Counted from the first letter of the stretch, positions 1 to 10,896 are shown. The stretch: 64,000 nucleotides of DNA from Ariolimax columbianus (GCA_036924085.1 JAVGWX010000002.1:158757174-158821173), one strand, 5' to 3'. Numbers and translations are program-made. Notes: a model not told the origin generated them from the sequence alone.

Positions 1-155
1 GGTTCAGGTATAGCACACTGATCGAGATGTGATCGAAGAGTAACCAGGTTCAGGTATAGCACACTGATCGAGATGTGATCGAAGAGTAACCAGGTCCAGG
101 TAAAACACACTGATCGAGATGTGATCGAAGAGTAACCAGGTCCAGGTAAAACACA
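1..155 (+). repeat. 46-bp minisatellite of the dispersed element family, 3+ copies
   Basis: About three and a half head-to-tail copies of a 46-bp unit containing 'caggtatagcacactgatcg' and 'gatcgaagagtaaccaggt'. The unit is a diverged relative of the arrays at 4.7, 45.0 and 55.7 kb. The array runs off the left edge of the window, so its full size is unknown. It passes directly into the conserved flank of the same element. Confidence 0.85.
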
Positions 156-400
156 CACAGATAGAGACTCCACCTCACGTCCTCGCTCGTGCTCCCGGAA
201 GCAGACAGTGCCTCATCAGTCTGACCAATGACATGGACATCGACACTGTAATCCCCAATAGTAGTGAGCTATCTGAGGAGCATCACATTGCACTACTGAA
301 TCGGTAGGCAAGAAGAGCCACCGTAACCCACAATTAAAGAAACATCGACATAAGTTAACCCAGCACTCGTAACTTCAAACAACATGCAACATTCTAAATT
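156..400 (+). mobile_element. Dispersed minisatellite-bearing element, body (copy 1)
   Basis: Sequence following the 46-bp array that recurs beside related arrays elsewhere in the window. Conserved blocks in order are 'ctccacctcacgtcc', 'cagtctgaccaatg', 'atcgacactgtaatcccc', 'gaggagcatcacattgcac' and 'agaagagccaccgtaaccc'. The middle block matches copies at 4.6, 40.1, 56.3 and 62.9 kb, and the last block matches copies at 40.3 and 45.4 kb. No open frame is seen. It is best read as a non-autonomous mobile element; the class is inferred only from the architecture of tandem repeat plus conserved flank. Confidence 0.6.
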
Positions 401-439
401 ATCAGAAAAAAACATTCAAACGAAAACAGCTAACTAAAA

Positions 440-1265
440 TTAACAGGAAATAAGCAATGTTCATTTTATGTTGTTCTTGTGTTGTTATCCCATAGCTGCA
501 CAGCAAGTCTGCTCTTGACAGCCTAATGCCATTCTTATATAGATACAGGTCCTCTTCAGTTGTGTCACTGCTCCGTACAATGTGTTGGAAATTGGCGGCA
601 GTGCTTGTAATACTCTCTTCCTCATGTCCGCAAGCGCCTTGCACTCGATGAGTAGGTGTCGAACTGTTTCATCAGGATGAGAGCAATGTCTGCACAGAGA
701 CAGGTACTGGGGATTGATGCGGTTTAATCGGTTATTGACTCTGGTATGTCCTGTTTGAAACTAAAAGATGAAACTTTGATCTCTTCTATGTATTTTATTT
801 ATGCCATCCTTACTTTTGGCTGTGACATTTCGCTAAACACACTGCGGCCTGTTGTTCCCGTCGGTCACCTGTTCATCTAAATTTCCCTGCTATTGTTCTT
901 CATAATTCGTTTTACTGTGTGGTATATTCAATTGTTGTTTGGAGGCTCCTGTATGTTCCAATCTGTCAGCCATCTCATTTCCTGACAGCCCACAATGTCC
1001 AGGGATCTATTATAATGTGACATTAATCCCGTGGACAGTGATAATGTTGTTGATTGCCCTACCCGCCAACAATATCTCACTTTTATTGAATGGGGTGTGT
1101 TCCAGAACCGGCTTGGGGTCACTAAAAATCAGTTTCCATCAACATCATTTCGTCGTCCGTTGGTTCAAAATCTGCTGTTTTTAATAGCTTTAGTCTTCGC
1201 TTCATCATTTGAACGGTTTTCGCCACATGAATCAGAAAACATATATAGACCCATCCAGATATTTC
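440..1265 (-). pseudogene. Decayed non-LTR retrotransposon ORF2 tail: RNase H domain and CCHC-like C-terminus
   Basis: Read on the minus strand, the stretch carries RNase H signatures in the correct order. There is 'YLDGS' around 1,260-1,246 (first catalytic Asp), 'FSDPKPVLEH' around 1,125, and 'IPGHCGLSGNEMADRLEHTG' around 1,010-950, the conserved C-terminal RNase H block. Beyond it lie 'QTGHTRVNNRLNRINPQYLS' and a C-x2-C...H...C cluster ('CRHC' at about 685) typical of the end of ORF2 in RNase H-bearing non-LTR elements (I/Jockey/R1-like). Two in-frame stops precede IPGHCG and several frame changes are present, so it is dead. The reverse transcriptase itself is not recognisable upstream. 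The exact clade is not resolved. Confidence 0.7.
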
Positions 1266-2024
1266 ACATGGATATCATACCCTGTAAACGAGTTCATTGG
1301 ATAAATTAACACAATCATATGGGTCTGATACGTTTTGTGACAACAGAAACTATCGACGATAAAAGAGGCAGAGGAGGACAGTGAATAAAAATATATGGGC
1401 TGCTAAAAGAAACTGGCAGGGAAAAGGGAGAGCATCGGTAATGCTGAATTGCTCAAATGAAAGGTGATTGTGGAATAAATTGGTGATCGTCATCAGCACT
1501 GGGCACGACACTTGATGATGATATTTCTTTGAGAACAATCTCCGCGTTTTCGTTTTTGTGAAACCACAAACTGACAGCTCTGACGTTCGCGGTGTCTGCA
1601 CACGCGGGGTGCAAATTGAATTAAATTCGTCTTTGAATGTTCTATTGTTCTGTAAACAACGAACCATCTGAACGGGTATGTGGATGCTGTCTCGCGGAGA
1701 GGGCGAGCTATCCGTTAACGTGACAACAACAACGTGCTCCGGGTTCCTTTGATGAATCCAATAAACCTGGCAGGTATTTACGTAAATATAAATAAACTGG
1801 CGAATGTGTGTAAAGTGGCGTACTTCTGTTTTTGTTTCGTATCATTGTATACAGTTTACTCCAGAGATTCTCAAACCATGTTTCATGGTGGAATATTACA
1901 ATTATATAGAGCTTCCGCCAAATGTCGTATAAATGACAGAAGTCTTTCTTTAAACTGCTTGCAGTTGGGGCAGAGGCCGACCTGCCCTGTATGTCAATAC
2001 ATGGAAGAGATGAAGGAGCCCTAT
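1266..2024. other. No recognisable feature
   Basis: Non-repetitive sequence of mixed composition. Short open frames exist on both strands (for example about 105 codons on the minus strand at 1,350-1,667), but none shows a recognisable motif or a convincing splice frame. It may hold unrecognised remains of the RT part of the adjacent retroelement. Confidence 0.5.
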
Positions 2025-3831
2025 TTAACTTAACTAAAAATCGTTATAGTGATTTAGAAGACTGCAGTCTGTATACAACCAGTTTCATTTGCATTACCTT
2101 GCTCTAAAAAGATATGCGCATCCAATCTATTTTTAAATGCATTAATTGTCGGCCTCACTACTCCCTGTGGCAGTGCATTCCACGCATTCACCACTCTCTG
2201 GCTAAAAAAATATTTCATAATATCTATTCTGGACCTTTCTTTAGTTAATTTGTAGCTATGCCCTGTTTTTATGCGTGGTTGTATTTTGAAAAAAAACTTG
2301 TTATAGTCTAATATATCCGTTCCTTTGATTATCTTATAAACCTGTATTAAGTCACCTCGAATTCTTCTCTTTTCTAGACACCGTAGGACGGTTTTTCTGA
2401 GTCTTTCTTCATAACTGTAATTCTGGAATCCCACTATCAGCTTTGTCGCTATTTTTGTGTACCCTTTCCAGCATGTTTATAGCCCCTCTATGATTAGGAC
2501 TCCACACCTGTACACAGTGCTCCAATCTAGGTCTAACTAATTTGTTATACAGTTTGACTATCACTTCCTTGCTCCTATATTCAATATTTCTTTTTATCAA
2601 ACCTAACATTGGATTTGCTTTTTTCACTTCTACCTGAACTTGCTCACTCACCTTACCTCTATGATCTTTAATAACCCCTAGGTCCTTTTCATTTTCTATC
2701 TTTTTTAATATTGTTCTCGCCAATTCTGTAATAATGTTCCATAATGGATCTACCCATGTGCGTGATTGTATATTTATCTACATTAAACTCCATTTGCTAG
2801 CTTGCAGAATTCTCGAAATTTATATTAATCCACTTCCGCTTTAGATGACACTACTACATAGTTTTGTTGTCATCAGCGAATTTTGCAATCATGAATTCCA
2901 TATCAATGTCCAAATCGTTTATATATATCAAGAACAAAATTGGTCCAAAAACTGAGCCCTGTGGCACCAAACCTTATTTATGCCCACCCTCTGCTTTCTT
3001 CCCGTTAACCAATTTTCAATCCATTTGGCACGTTCCCCACCTATTCTAAGTGATTTTAACTTTCTAAATAATCTTTGATGAGGTACTCTATCAAAGCTAT
3101 TTGCAAAATCTAGATAAATAACATCCACTAGCTCCCCTTTATCTATCCTTTTAGTAACCTCCTCCATGAATTTTAATAGTTTATTAAGCATGATCTCCCT
3201 CTAGTAAACCAAGGCTTGCTGTTTCTGATTAGATTAAACTTGTCTAAATGCATTACAATGTTGTCCTTGATTATTGACTCTAAAAATTTACAGACAATGC
3301 TCGTTAAACTCACCGGTCTATAATTTGCTGGATCTGACTGTTTGCCCTTCTTGAATAAGGGGATAACTATTGCATCTTTCTAACTCCCTGGAACAATCCT
3401 TTTTGCAAACATTGAGAATATATTATAGCCAATGGTTTTGCTAGTTGGGTTCTCATTTCAGCAATTTTGGATGAATACCATCTTGACCTGGACATTTATC
3501 CACTTTCAACCCCTCCATTAAAAAAAAAAAACCATTTCCTCTGTAATACAGATTGATCTTAATCCCGCTGTATCCATGTCTCTTTGAAAAAATATCTATA
3601 GGCTCTGGGATCTCGGAGCAATCCTCTTTTGTGCAGACTGTGCCAAAGTACTGGTTGAGTAGATTAGCTCTCCTACTCTTGTTAAAACATCTGTTCCTAT
3701 GACAATATCTTTCCAGATTATGTGACTTGCTGCCTCTTTCATCTTCTTAACATCTGCCTTAGAATAGTCGTATGTTTGCATGTTTATGTTTACTTATTTC
3801 CCTGCAATAAGATCCCAACCAATGATTTGAT
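2025..3831 (-). pseudogene. CR1/L2-like non-LTR retrotransposon, 5'-truncated and decayed (copy 1)
   Basis: Minus-strand homologue of the better copy at 59.0-61.3 kb. In element order it starts inside the endonuclease tail (the segment equivalent to 'DHQIIRWDLIAGK'), continues through 'YDYSKADVKKMKEAASHIIW' and the RT palm block 'VIYLDFANSFDRVPHQRLF' (motif A), and ends in the C-terminal segment 'YSYEERLRKTVLRCLEKRR' and 'SQRVVNAWNALPQGVV'. The catalytic F-A-D-D block is not intact in frame and there are many stops and frameshifts. The 3' end reads (in element sense) ...TTAGTTAAGTTAA, the same TTAAG-type terminal repeat as the other two copies. The 5' truncation abuts a 31-bp tandem repeat. 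Inactive. Confidence 0.85.
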
Positions 3832-3940
3832 GGCCGAGAAGCCCTGAACATCAGTGGGCAGAGGCCGAGAAGCCCTGAATATCAGTGGGTAGAGGCCGAG
3901 AAGCCCTGAACCTCAGTGGGCAGAGGCCGAGAAGCCATAT
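3832..3940 (+). repeat. 31-bp tandem repeat, about 3.5 copies
   Basis: Unit 'ggccgagaagccctgaacat' plus 'cagtgggcaga'. It begins exactly at the 5'-truncated edge of the CR1/L2-like copy, suggesting it lay at, or formed at, the insertion junction. Confidence 0.85.
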
Positions 3941-3984
3941 ATGACAGTACGTAATAAATAAGATTAGAGACTAACAGAAGAAAA

Positions 3985-4236
3985 GGAGGCTGGATATGTG
4001 CAACACACTCTGAGGAAGGCACCGTCCAACAATGTTAGAAAGGCGTTCATGGGAAATCCTCAAAGGAATAGAAAGAGAGGAAGATACAAAAATACACGGA
4101 GAAAACAGTATGAGAGACAACTACGTTTAAATGGTTAGACCTGGACAGTGGCGTTAAAAGTAGCTTAGGATGGCGGGATGTGATCAGTGGCCTATGCGTG
4201 GAGAGGACCAATAGGCTTTGATTATTTGAGTGATTG
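3985..4236 (+). pseudogene. C-terminal fragment of a non-LTR retrotransposon reverse transcriptase
   Basis: In one + frame the stretch reads 'GYVQHTLRKAPSNNVRKAF', then 'NPQRNRKRGRYKNTRRKQYE', with a stop shortly afterwards. A further Trp-rich part reads 'LSD' near the end. This is the familiar basic tail of many animal endonuclease/RT proteins (pattern WNPQGKRKRGRPKNTWRR...), here decayed. The palm domain is absent. Function is lost; identification rests on the tail motif only. Confidence 0.6.
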
Positions 4237-4529
4237 ATTCATTCATTGATAGACATCAGCAATATTAGTTAACACAACCTTGATGTTATATATTTATTTT
4301 GTGGCTGTTTTAGTCTGCGATATTAGTAGCTTTTCTATTGAACTCTATCAACAAACTTGTATGTTGTATATATTATCACACACGGTTGTTGTTGGTGTTG
4401 CTGCTGCTGTTACTGTCGATGGTGCTGGTGCTGCTGTTGTTGGAGCTACTTGTGCTGAGTTCAGTTAACTCTTAACAGCTTTATTTTGTAACGGTTTACA
4501 AAGGCTCCTTTTACATCCAGATGCGTAAT
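4237..4529. other. Non-coding; short trinucleotide-rich patch
   Basis: No gene seen. At 4,385-4,452 there is a (GTT/GCT)-rich stretch reading 'gttgctgctgctgttactg', an imperfect trinucleotide microsatellite. Confidence 0.5.
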
Positions 4530-4686
4530 TGGAAGAGTGGACAGGGTTTATTCGGGCTCTAGTATAATAAGAGGCTATTCAGTAAGATAACCTCTATGGG
4601 GATTACAATGCGGATCCCTTCCTATTTGGTCAGACTGCTGTGGCACATATCTAAGAGCACGAAGTCGTACGCGAGGTTTGCGTCTA
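4530..4686 (-). mobile_element. Dispersed minisatellite-bearing element, body (copy 2)
   Basis: Minus-strand copy of the conserved flank. Reading the minus strand away from the 44-bp array, 'cacagcagtctgaccaaata' is followed by 'gggatccgcattgtaatccc' and 'catagaggttatcttactga'. The GGGAT...ATCCC arms form the short inverted repeat that is shared with copies at 40.1 and 56.3 kb. Confidence 0.65.
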
Positions 4687-5115
4687 GATCAGTATGTTTC
4701 ACCTGAACCTGATTACTTCTCTCCCACATTGATCAGTATGTTTCACCTGAACCTGATTACTTCTCTCCCACATTGATCAGTATGTTTCACCTGAACCTGA
4801 TTACTTCTCTCCCACATTGATCAGTATGTTTCACCTGAACCTGATTACTTCTCTCCCACATTGATCAGTATGTTTCACCTGAACCTGATTACTTCTCTCC
4901 CACATTGATCAGTATGTTTCACCTGAACCTGATTACTTCTCTCCCACATTGATCAGTATGTTTCACCTGAACCTGATTACTTCTCTCCCACATTGATCAG
5001 TATGTTTCACCTGACCCTGATTACTTCTCTCCCACATTGATCAGTATGTTTCACCTGAACCTGATTACACTTCGCTCCCACCTTGATCAGTATGTTTCAC
5101 CTTACCCTGATTACT
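4687..5115 (-). repeat. 44-bp minisatellite of the dispersed element, about 10 copies
   Basis: Unit begins 'gatcagtatgtttcacctga' and continues 'acctgattacttctctccca'. It is the reverse complement of the CAGGTGAAACATACTGATCAAGG motif carried in other arrays. Units are nearly identical except for the last two or three, which are diverged. Confidence 0.95.
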
Positions 5116-5154
5116 CTTCTATACAGACTATTATTATTGTACTAGCAAAACACC

Positions 5155-5203
5155 CACTCCACCCCCCCCCCACCCCACCCCTCCCCCCTCCCCCTCTTCA
5201 ATT
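5155..5203 (+). repeat. C-rich low-complexity tract
   Basis: Uninterrupted C runs separated by single A or T bases ('ccccccccccaccccacccc'). The opposite strand is G-rich and could form a quadruplex. A similar C-rich patch is at about 5,505-5,545. Confidence 0.8.
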
Positions 5204-6604
5204 AAAAAAAGCAGCAGAGAGACGGAGACATTTGAACAAACACAATTTTTTTAAAGAAATTCTAAACGAAAATAGAAAACTTCTCCATTTGTGGGACATG
5301 TAGACATACCATAAATGAAATCGCTCGGATATAAAGCAGCACAAGTGTCTCCAAAACTCACCGAAATCTGAACCTATACCAGTAGACAGCAAGGAATAAG
5401 TGCAGGACTAAGATAGTGATGTATAAAGGTGAAAGAAACACGACAATGATATTCCTGAGAATAACAATCACGACATAGATAACTTACAAACAAAATGCCA
5501 CGCCCATACCCCCACCACCACCAGCCCCACCCTCCCCCCTCCTACTTGGCATCTAACGACATAAGTGGACATACGAGAGGAGACGATGATACACATATGG
5601 CCCGCGGGACTGTATGTCGATCAGCTCCGTTTTGTTTTCTGTCCATATTCTGCCAATTCACTTAGTCCTCTTGCTTTGCCACCTTGAAAAAGCCAATTTA
5701 GTTCCTGCAAGAAACCAATCATAATTTAGATATTTTTATGACGTCAAATAACTTTCTATTACTTCTTTCTATTCTAAGTCATCTCTATTCATTCAGCCTT
5801 CCATCCTTTCGGTTCCAGATTGTAAAAGCCTATTTTCCTTTTAGACGCAAATCTGCCAGATTGCATCGATGCAGAATTAAAAAACACGTATTTGGTTGCT
5901 TTCACGGTAAGTGGTATTTTTTAGCCGTCCGAAAGCCATCCTGCCATTTACATTTCCCGCCTACCCGTTGAAAGGACGCCAGATTGGATTAGGTTTTCCA
6001 TGTTTGAATCATTACGTTTTTTTATGGACTCCGAAAATGGGCTCCAGAATAGTGGAATGATCGACAGCAGTGATTCTCAAACTAATTTCTGAGGGCGACA
6101 ATATTGGAATGAAAATTCTCTCGGGTCACACAACATTTATTTGTATTATTAGGAAATATATTCATAAATAAATAGACTCGCAGCAAAGATTTGTTTGTGA
6201 TATGGAACAAATACAAGAGATGCTCTCATCCGACAATTGACAGACACAACATGGGGACGATAACCAGCTGTCCAAACATCATCATTCGCTTTGTGTTTCT
6301 ACGTAGCTCAGTACCCCAGGCCAGTTTGGACACATGTTGGTCTATATCAAAATTATTGACACCTGTTGGCTAAAACCTACTCAAACTGAAGACAGTATAT
6401 CAAATAATTGGCGTAGCACTACATTAGACACGAAGTAGTGTCTCTTCTGGAGTCAAAAGCGAGAAACAGATAAACGACTCATGCACCCTATGTTTTTACA
6501 CCAGTCGCAGTGCACAAAACAGATACCTTGAGGATGTTTCTTATAATCAACACATCCACTACAGACTAGTCCTGGAAAACGCCGAGTGAAAGCTGCGCCG
6601 ACCA
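5204..6604. other. Non-coding, no recognisable feature
   Basis: About 1.4 kb of largely unique AT-rich sequence. Open frames up to 77 codons (5,738-5,971) carry no recognisable domain. No splice-bounded exon was convincing. Confidence 0.5.
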
Positions 6605-6785
6605 GACGATGGTCCTCTGGATTGTTCTGGGGTTGAGAAGAACCTCCACCAGTGAACAGACGATGGTCCTCTGGATTGTTCTGGGGGCGAGAAGAACCTC
6701 CACCAACGAACAGCCGATGGTCCACTGGATTGTTCTGAGGGCGAGAAGAACCTCCACCAGCGAACAGACGGGAAGAACCTCGAAC
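6605..6785 (+). repeat. 54-bp tandem repeat, about 3.3 copies
   Basis: Unit 'gatggtcctctggattgttc' continuing to 'gagaagaacctccaccag'. The length is a multiple of three, so several frames stay open on both strands; these are by-products. Confidence 0.9.
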
Positions 6786-7036
6786 AGAACACAACTTATT
6801 TTATATAACGTGGAAATCACTAAATAGGGCTCGAGCTGGTGTATCATGATGGACGAAGAACTCAAAGAGATAGGGATAAAGAATTATGAAACATGGTGCT
6901 GTGGAGCAACACAAGACCCAGACCTGATGATCTGCCCAAACCTTTTGTAAACATGCAATATAGATAACATGTTGGGGGGGAATGACAAGACAATCCACGT
7001 AGCCGAACAGTCGAAACATGTCTGATGCGGTGGACA
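6786..7036. other. Non-coding spacer
   Basis: Unique sequence between two arrays; no gene or element recognised. Confidence 0.4.
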
Positions 7037-7495
7037 TATCAGGGGGAGTAAGTTGTGGTGCATCGGTCAGAGGAAGTAAGTTGTGGTGCCTCGATCAGGG
7101 AAAGTAAGTTGTTGTGCATCGGTCAGGGGGAGTAAGTTGTGGTGCATCGGTCAGGGGAAGTAAGTTGTGGTTCTTCGGTCAGGAGAAGTAAGTTGTGGTG
7201 CCTCGGTCAGGGGGAGTAAGTTGTGGTGCCTCGATCAGGGGGAGTAAGTTGTGGTGCGTCGGTCAGAGGAAGTAAGTTGTGGTGCCTCGATCAGGGAAAG
7301 TAAGTTGTTGTGCATCGGTCAGGGGGAGTAAGTTGTGGTGCATCGGTCAGGGGAAGTAAGTTGTGGTGCTTCGGTCAGGAGAAGTAAGTTGTGGTGCCTC
7401 TGTCAGGGGGAGTAAGTTGTGGTGCCTCGATCAGGGGGAGTAAGTTGTGGTGCGTCGGTCAGGGGAAGTAAGTTGTGGTGCCAAGTCAGGGGAAA
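7037..7495 (+). repeat. 28-29 bp tandem repeat, about 16 copies, with higher-order structure
   Basis: Unit 'agtaagttgtggtgcatcgg' plus 'tcaggggg'. A block of seven variant units is repeated about 197 bp later: the rare 'gttgttgtgcatcgg' variant occurs near 7,109 and 7,306, with the same variant order around both. Confidence 0.9.
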
Positions 7496-7947
7496 AAACA
7501 TATAAGATACGATCAGGATAATGGGTAACCTTTTCGAATGAAGCATAGGCATTTACAGCTACCCTCCTACAGAAGGACTGTATCCCAACTTTTTCAGTGG
7601 TGGTTTCATATGACTAATTGTGCATTGTCAATTTACTAGCCACATGCCCAACCCTCATTAGTCCACTTTCCAACATGCTTGGAAGGTTCTAGGGATAATT
7701 TAAACCTCGCCTCCTCTCGGAATGATAAAACGCATCATTTACATACTACTTCATCCATTTACAAACTCACCGAGAGATGAGTGTGCGCTGTTGTGTTATC
7801 TTAGATCCTTGATCAATGATCATCGTGGTCAATGGCGTCTATTAGTGCACAGCAAGGAACTCCCTTCACTGCACCAGGTCTGCGGCTATCCATCAAACAG
7901 TGCTCCTTTCTGATTCCTGATTGCCCATGCTTGTGTCTTCCTTCCGC
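7496..7947. other. Non-coding spacer
   Basis: Unique sequence, no gene recognised. Confidence 0.4.
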
Positions 7948-8128
7948 CTTTCGCCAGTGATAGTCGTGCAAGCTTTGTACTCCGGATGTCTCTCCTGCCT
8001 TTCGCCAGAGATAGTCGTGCAAGCTTTGTACTCCGGATGTCTCTCCTGCCTTTCGCCAGTAACAGTCGTGCAAGCTTTTTCACTCCAGATGTCCCTACCA
8101 CCTTTCACTAGTGACAGTGGTGCAAGCC
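7948..8128 (+). repeat. 51-bp tandem repeat, about 3.5 copies
   Basis: Unit 'cctttcgccagtgatagtcg' followed by 'tgcaagctttgtactccgga' and 'tgtctctcctg'. The end of this unit ('ccggatgtctctcct') resembles the 14-bp unit of the next array, which may have grown from it. Confidence 0.85.
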
Positions 8129-8565
8129 ACCAGATGTCCCTCCTCAGATGTCCCTCCCCAGATGTCTCTCCTCAGATGTCCCTCCTCAGATGTCTCTCCC
8201 CAGATGTCCCTCCCCAGATGTCTCTCCCCATATGTCTCTCCCCAGATGTCCCTCACCAGATGTCTCTCCTCAGATGCCCCTCACCAGATGTCCCTCCTCA
8301 GATGTCTCTCCTCAGATGTCCCTCACCAGATGTCTCTCCTCAGATGTCTCTCCTCAGATGTCCCTCACCAGATGTCTCTCCTCAGATGTCTCTCCTCAGA
8401 TGTCTCTCCTCAGATGTCCCTCACCAGATGTCCCTCCTCAGATGTCTCTCCTCAGATGTCCCTCCTCAGATGTCCCTCCTCAGATGTCTCTCCTCAGATG
8501 TCCCTCCTCAGATGTCCCTCACCAGATGTCTCTCCTCAGATGTACCTTCACAGATGTCCCTCCCG
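8129..8565 (+). repeat. 14-bp tandem repeat, about 30 copies
   Basis: Unit 'cagatgtctctcct' with interspersed variants 'cagatgtccctcac' and 'cagatgtccctcct'. It directly follows the 51-bp array. Confidence 0.9.
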
Positions 8566-8769
8566 CAGTCAAGTTAGTTTATCTGTCGCCGTTTATTTAA
8601 CGGGACGTTTGCTTTTTCAGGATTGGGAACATGTGCCAAAACTCCAGAACCTGAAGAAATGGATTGATATCTGGCATAGCTGTGGATCTTGTCTGGATAT
8701 ACATAAGCTGTCAATCAATGCCACGTGCAGGCACTAATGATAGCCGTTCTGTTGAGTGTTCCCATCCGT
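8566..8769. other. Non-coding spacer
   Basis: Unique sequence; nothing recognised. Confidence 0.4.
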
Positions 8770-8949
8770 ATTATTTCTTCTTTTGCCCAGTACATCCGAC
8801 TTCAGCGTGAATTTTATGTAAGGGTCTCCTTCCTCCTGCATTTTCTAAGGGTTTGCTTCACGGGATAACGCCCGGTGCTGTGTTAGTATCAAACCCAGCA
8901 ACTTCTGGTTGTGAGCCGCGTCACTTAACCACTAGCCCACATCGTCCCC
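8770..8949 (-). mobile_element. tRNA-derived SINE, internally shortened copy
   Basis: The minus strand begins 'ggggacgatgtgggctagtg' followed by 'gttaagtgacgcggctcaca'. This is the same head, with a pol III A-box-like GTGGGCTAGTGG, as the copy at 14,711. The B box is mutated ('gggtttgatact'). It continues through 'acccttagaaaatgcaggag' and 'gctgaagtcggatgtactgg', then jumps to an A/GAA-rich tail, so the last part of the body is deleted. Confidence 0.8.
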
Positions 8950-9239
8950 ATTTCTAATTAGAGACAAACAAACGTTCCTCTCGTGGACTCAGAAATGTCG
9001 GCTTGGATACAAATCGGAGCTGAAAATCGTTGAGTACACACATATGTCGTGAGTTGTGGAAGAATGAATAATGGATGTGTGGATACTGTTTTTGTGTGAA
9101 ATGAAGTCATTTATATTAGATGATCACACGTGAAAACGTGTGAACAATTGTTCAGGTCGTAATGTGTTTCCTTAGTTACATCCCCTGTCAGCGGGGTCGT
9201 GCCTGTTGTGTGTATAGCATCTCTACTGAGATCGTTCGG
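8950..9239. other. Non-coding spacer
   Basis: Unique sequence, no feature recognised. Confidence 0.4.
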
Positions 9240-9560
9240 CTATGTGTGCCGCCCGTCTACTTGTGCCGCCCGTCTACGTGTGCCGCCCGTCTACTTGTGC
9301 AGCCCGTCTACTTGTGCCGCCCGTCTATTTGTGCCGCCCGTCTGTCTACTTGTGCCGCCAGCCTACTTGTGCCGCCCGTCTACTTGTGCCGCCCATCTAC
9401 TTGTGCCGCCCATCTACTTATGCCACCCGTCTACTTGTGCCGCTAGCCTACTTGTGCCGCCCGACTACTTGTGCCGCCCGTCTACTTGTGCCGCCAGCCT
9501 ACTTGTGCCGCCCGTCTACGTATTCCGCCCGCCTACTTGTTGCCACCGTTCTACTCATGC
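9240..9560 (+). repeat. 17-bp tandem repeat, about 19 copies
   Basis: Unit 'ctacttgtgccgcccgt' with scattered substitutions and one or two length variants. No coding meaning; all three + frames stay open by chance of composition. Confidence 0.9.
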
Positions 9561-9611
9561 CGTGTAACGCCGGAGGAAGCTAATTTTTCTTGTATTGAGT
9601 CAAGTGTGCTG

Positions 9612-9970
9612 TTAATTTAATTCTAAGACTGTGTATTTCTCATCAAACCAGTCATTATGCTTGCGCGTGAGTAGGTCAATGTGTTTAACAGCTGAATCGT
9701 AGAGTGTGTTTCTCAGTGATGCCCAGTTCTCTTCGATGTCGTTCTTTTCAAAACGAAGCTCAGATAGTCTGCCCACAAGCTCTACCTGGAAGCCGCCTCT
9801 TGTGGGCTCGTATTTCAGCTGAGAGACATTTAGCCTCCTGGGTGGTTTCATTCCCTGGGGGCGCATTTTGGACTGTTTCTTGAAGTTTAGCTTGGCAATG
9901 ATAAGTCGATGGTCTGTCCAACATTCTGCACCACACATGCTCTTCGTTACCATAGCATCCGCTCGATCCC
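9612..9970 (-). pseudogene. RTE-like retrotransposon, inverted 5' part (endonuclease tail)
   Basis: The minus strand encodes the C-terminal part of an apurinic-type endonuclease. 'RRDRADAMVTKSMCGAECW' leads to 'TDHRLIIAKLNFK' (the T-D-H catalytic block), followed by 'RPQGMKPPRRLNVSQLKYEP' and a linker ending 'HNDWFDEKYTVLELN'. This is the pattern of RTE-type endonuclease/RT proteins often labelled craniofacial-development-protein-2-like. It stops at about 9,970, where the opposite strand takes up the RT end of the same type of element. The endonuclease N-terminus is absent. Confidence 0.8.
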
Positions 9971-10896
9971 TACGTTTTGGCCTTACCATAAATGCCAAGA
10001 AAACAGAGGTCATGTACCAACCAGCACCAGGCATGCCGTACACAAAACCAGAGACTACAGTCGGCGGGCAGACGCTGAATGTCGTAGACAAATTCACATA
10101 TCTGGGCAGCACGCTGTCGAGATCTGTCAGCCTAGACGATGAGGTGGCAAGCAGAATAGCAAAGGCCAGCACAGTCTTTGGTAGAATGCGCTCGATGATG
10201 TGGGCACGTCGTGGCATCAGCGTCAAGACCAAACTCAAAGTCTACCGTGCAACCATCATTCCAACCTTACTATACGCTTGCGAAAGCTGGACTGTATACT
10301 CTGGACATGCAAGGAGATTAAACCACTTCCACACAGGTTGCCTGAGGCGAATATTCCACATCCGATGGCAAGATCGTGTCACTGACATCGAGGTTCTCTC
10401 GAGGGCTAACATGCGCAGCATCCATGCACTGCTAGAAAAAGCACCACTAGGATGGGCCGGACACCTCGTCCACATGTCAGACGAGCGGCTCCCAAAGAAG
10501 CTTCTCTACGGCCAGCTGAGAGAGGGATGGCGAGAGAGAGGGCGCCCAAAGAAACATTTTAAAGACGGTCTGAAGGACTCACTGAAAAGTTGCCAGATAG
10601 ACATCGACACCTGGGAATGTCTTGCGCAAGACAGATCTGACTGGAGAAGCGCAGTCAAATCGGGTGTAGCTGCCGACGAAGACGACCGTGTTGTGAAAGC
10701 CCAGAACAGACGCGAGACTCAGAAATCCAGAAAAGCGGGAACACCATCACCTTCTACAAACCTCGTGTGCCCGATATGTAGCAGATGTTTTCGTGCCCGC
10801 ATTGGTCTGTTCAGCCACATGCGTCCAACAGAGAAATCTGTGACAAGGATGATGTCGGCGGTCCTCATCGACAACGATGGACAGCTATTATTATAA
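9971..10896 (+). pseudogene. RTE-like retrotransposon, sense 3' part (RT thumb and C-terminal zinc finger)
   Basis: An open + frame starts at 'LRFGLTINAKKTEVMYQPAP', just downstream of where the catalytic FADD/YADD would lie. It continues with 'FTYLGSTLSRSVSLDDEVAS', 'RATIIPTLLYACESWT', 'RLNHFHTGCLRRIFHIRWQD', and 'PLGWAGHLVHMSDERLPKKL'. It ends with a zinc-finger-like C-P-I-C-x12-H ('LVCPICSRCFRARIGLFSHM') in which the usual last His is missing. The frame is uninterrupted for about 300 codons, so the copy is fairly young. The RT palm is missing and the endonuclease part is inverted next to it, so it cannot encode an active enzyme. Confidence 0.85.

Noticed and set aside
5738..5971. 77-codon + frame with basic residues
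   Set aside because: No motif, no neighbouring exon in phase, and average base composition for non-coding DNA here.
8111..8737. Ser/Pro-rich frames of about 150-218 codons
   Set aside because: Translations of the 14-bp array in rotating frames.
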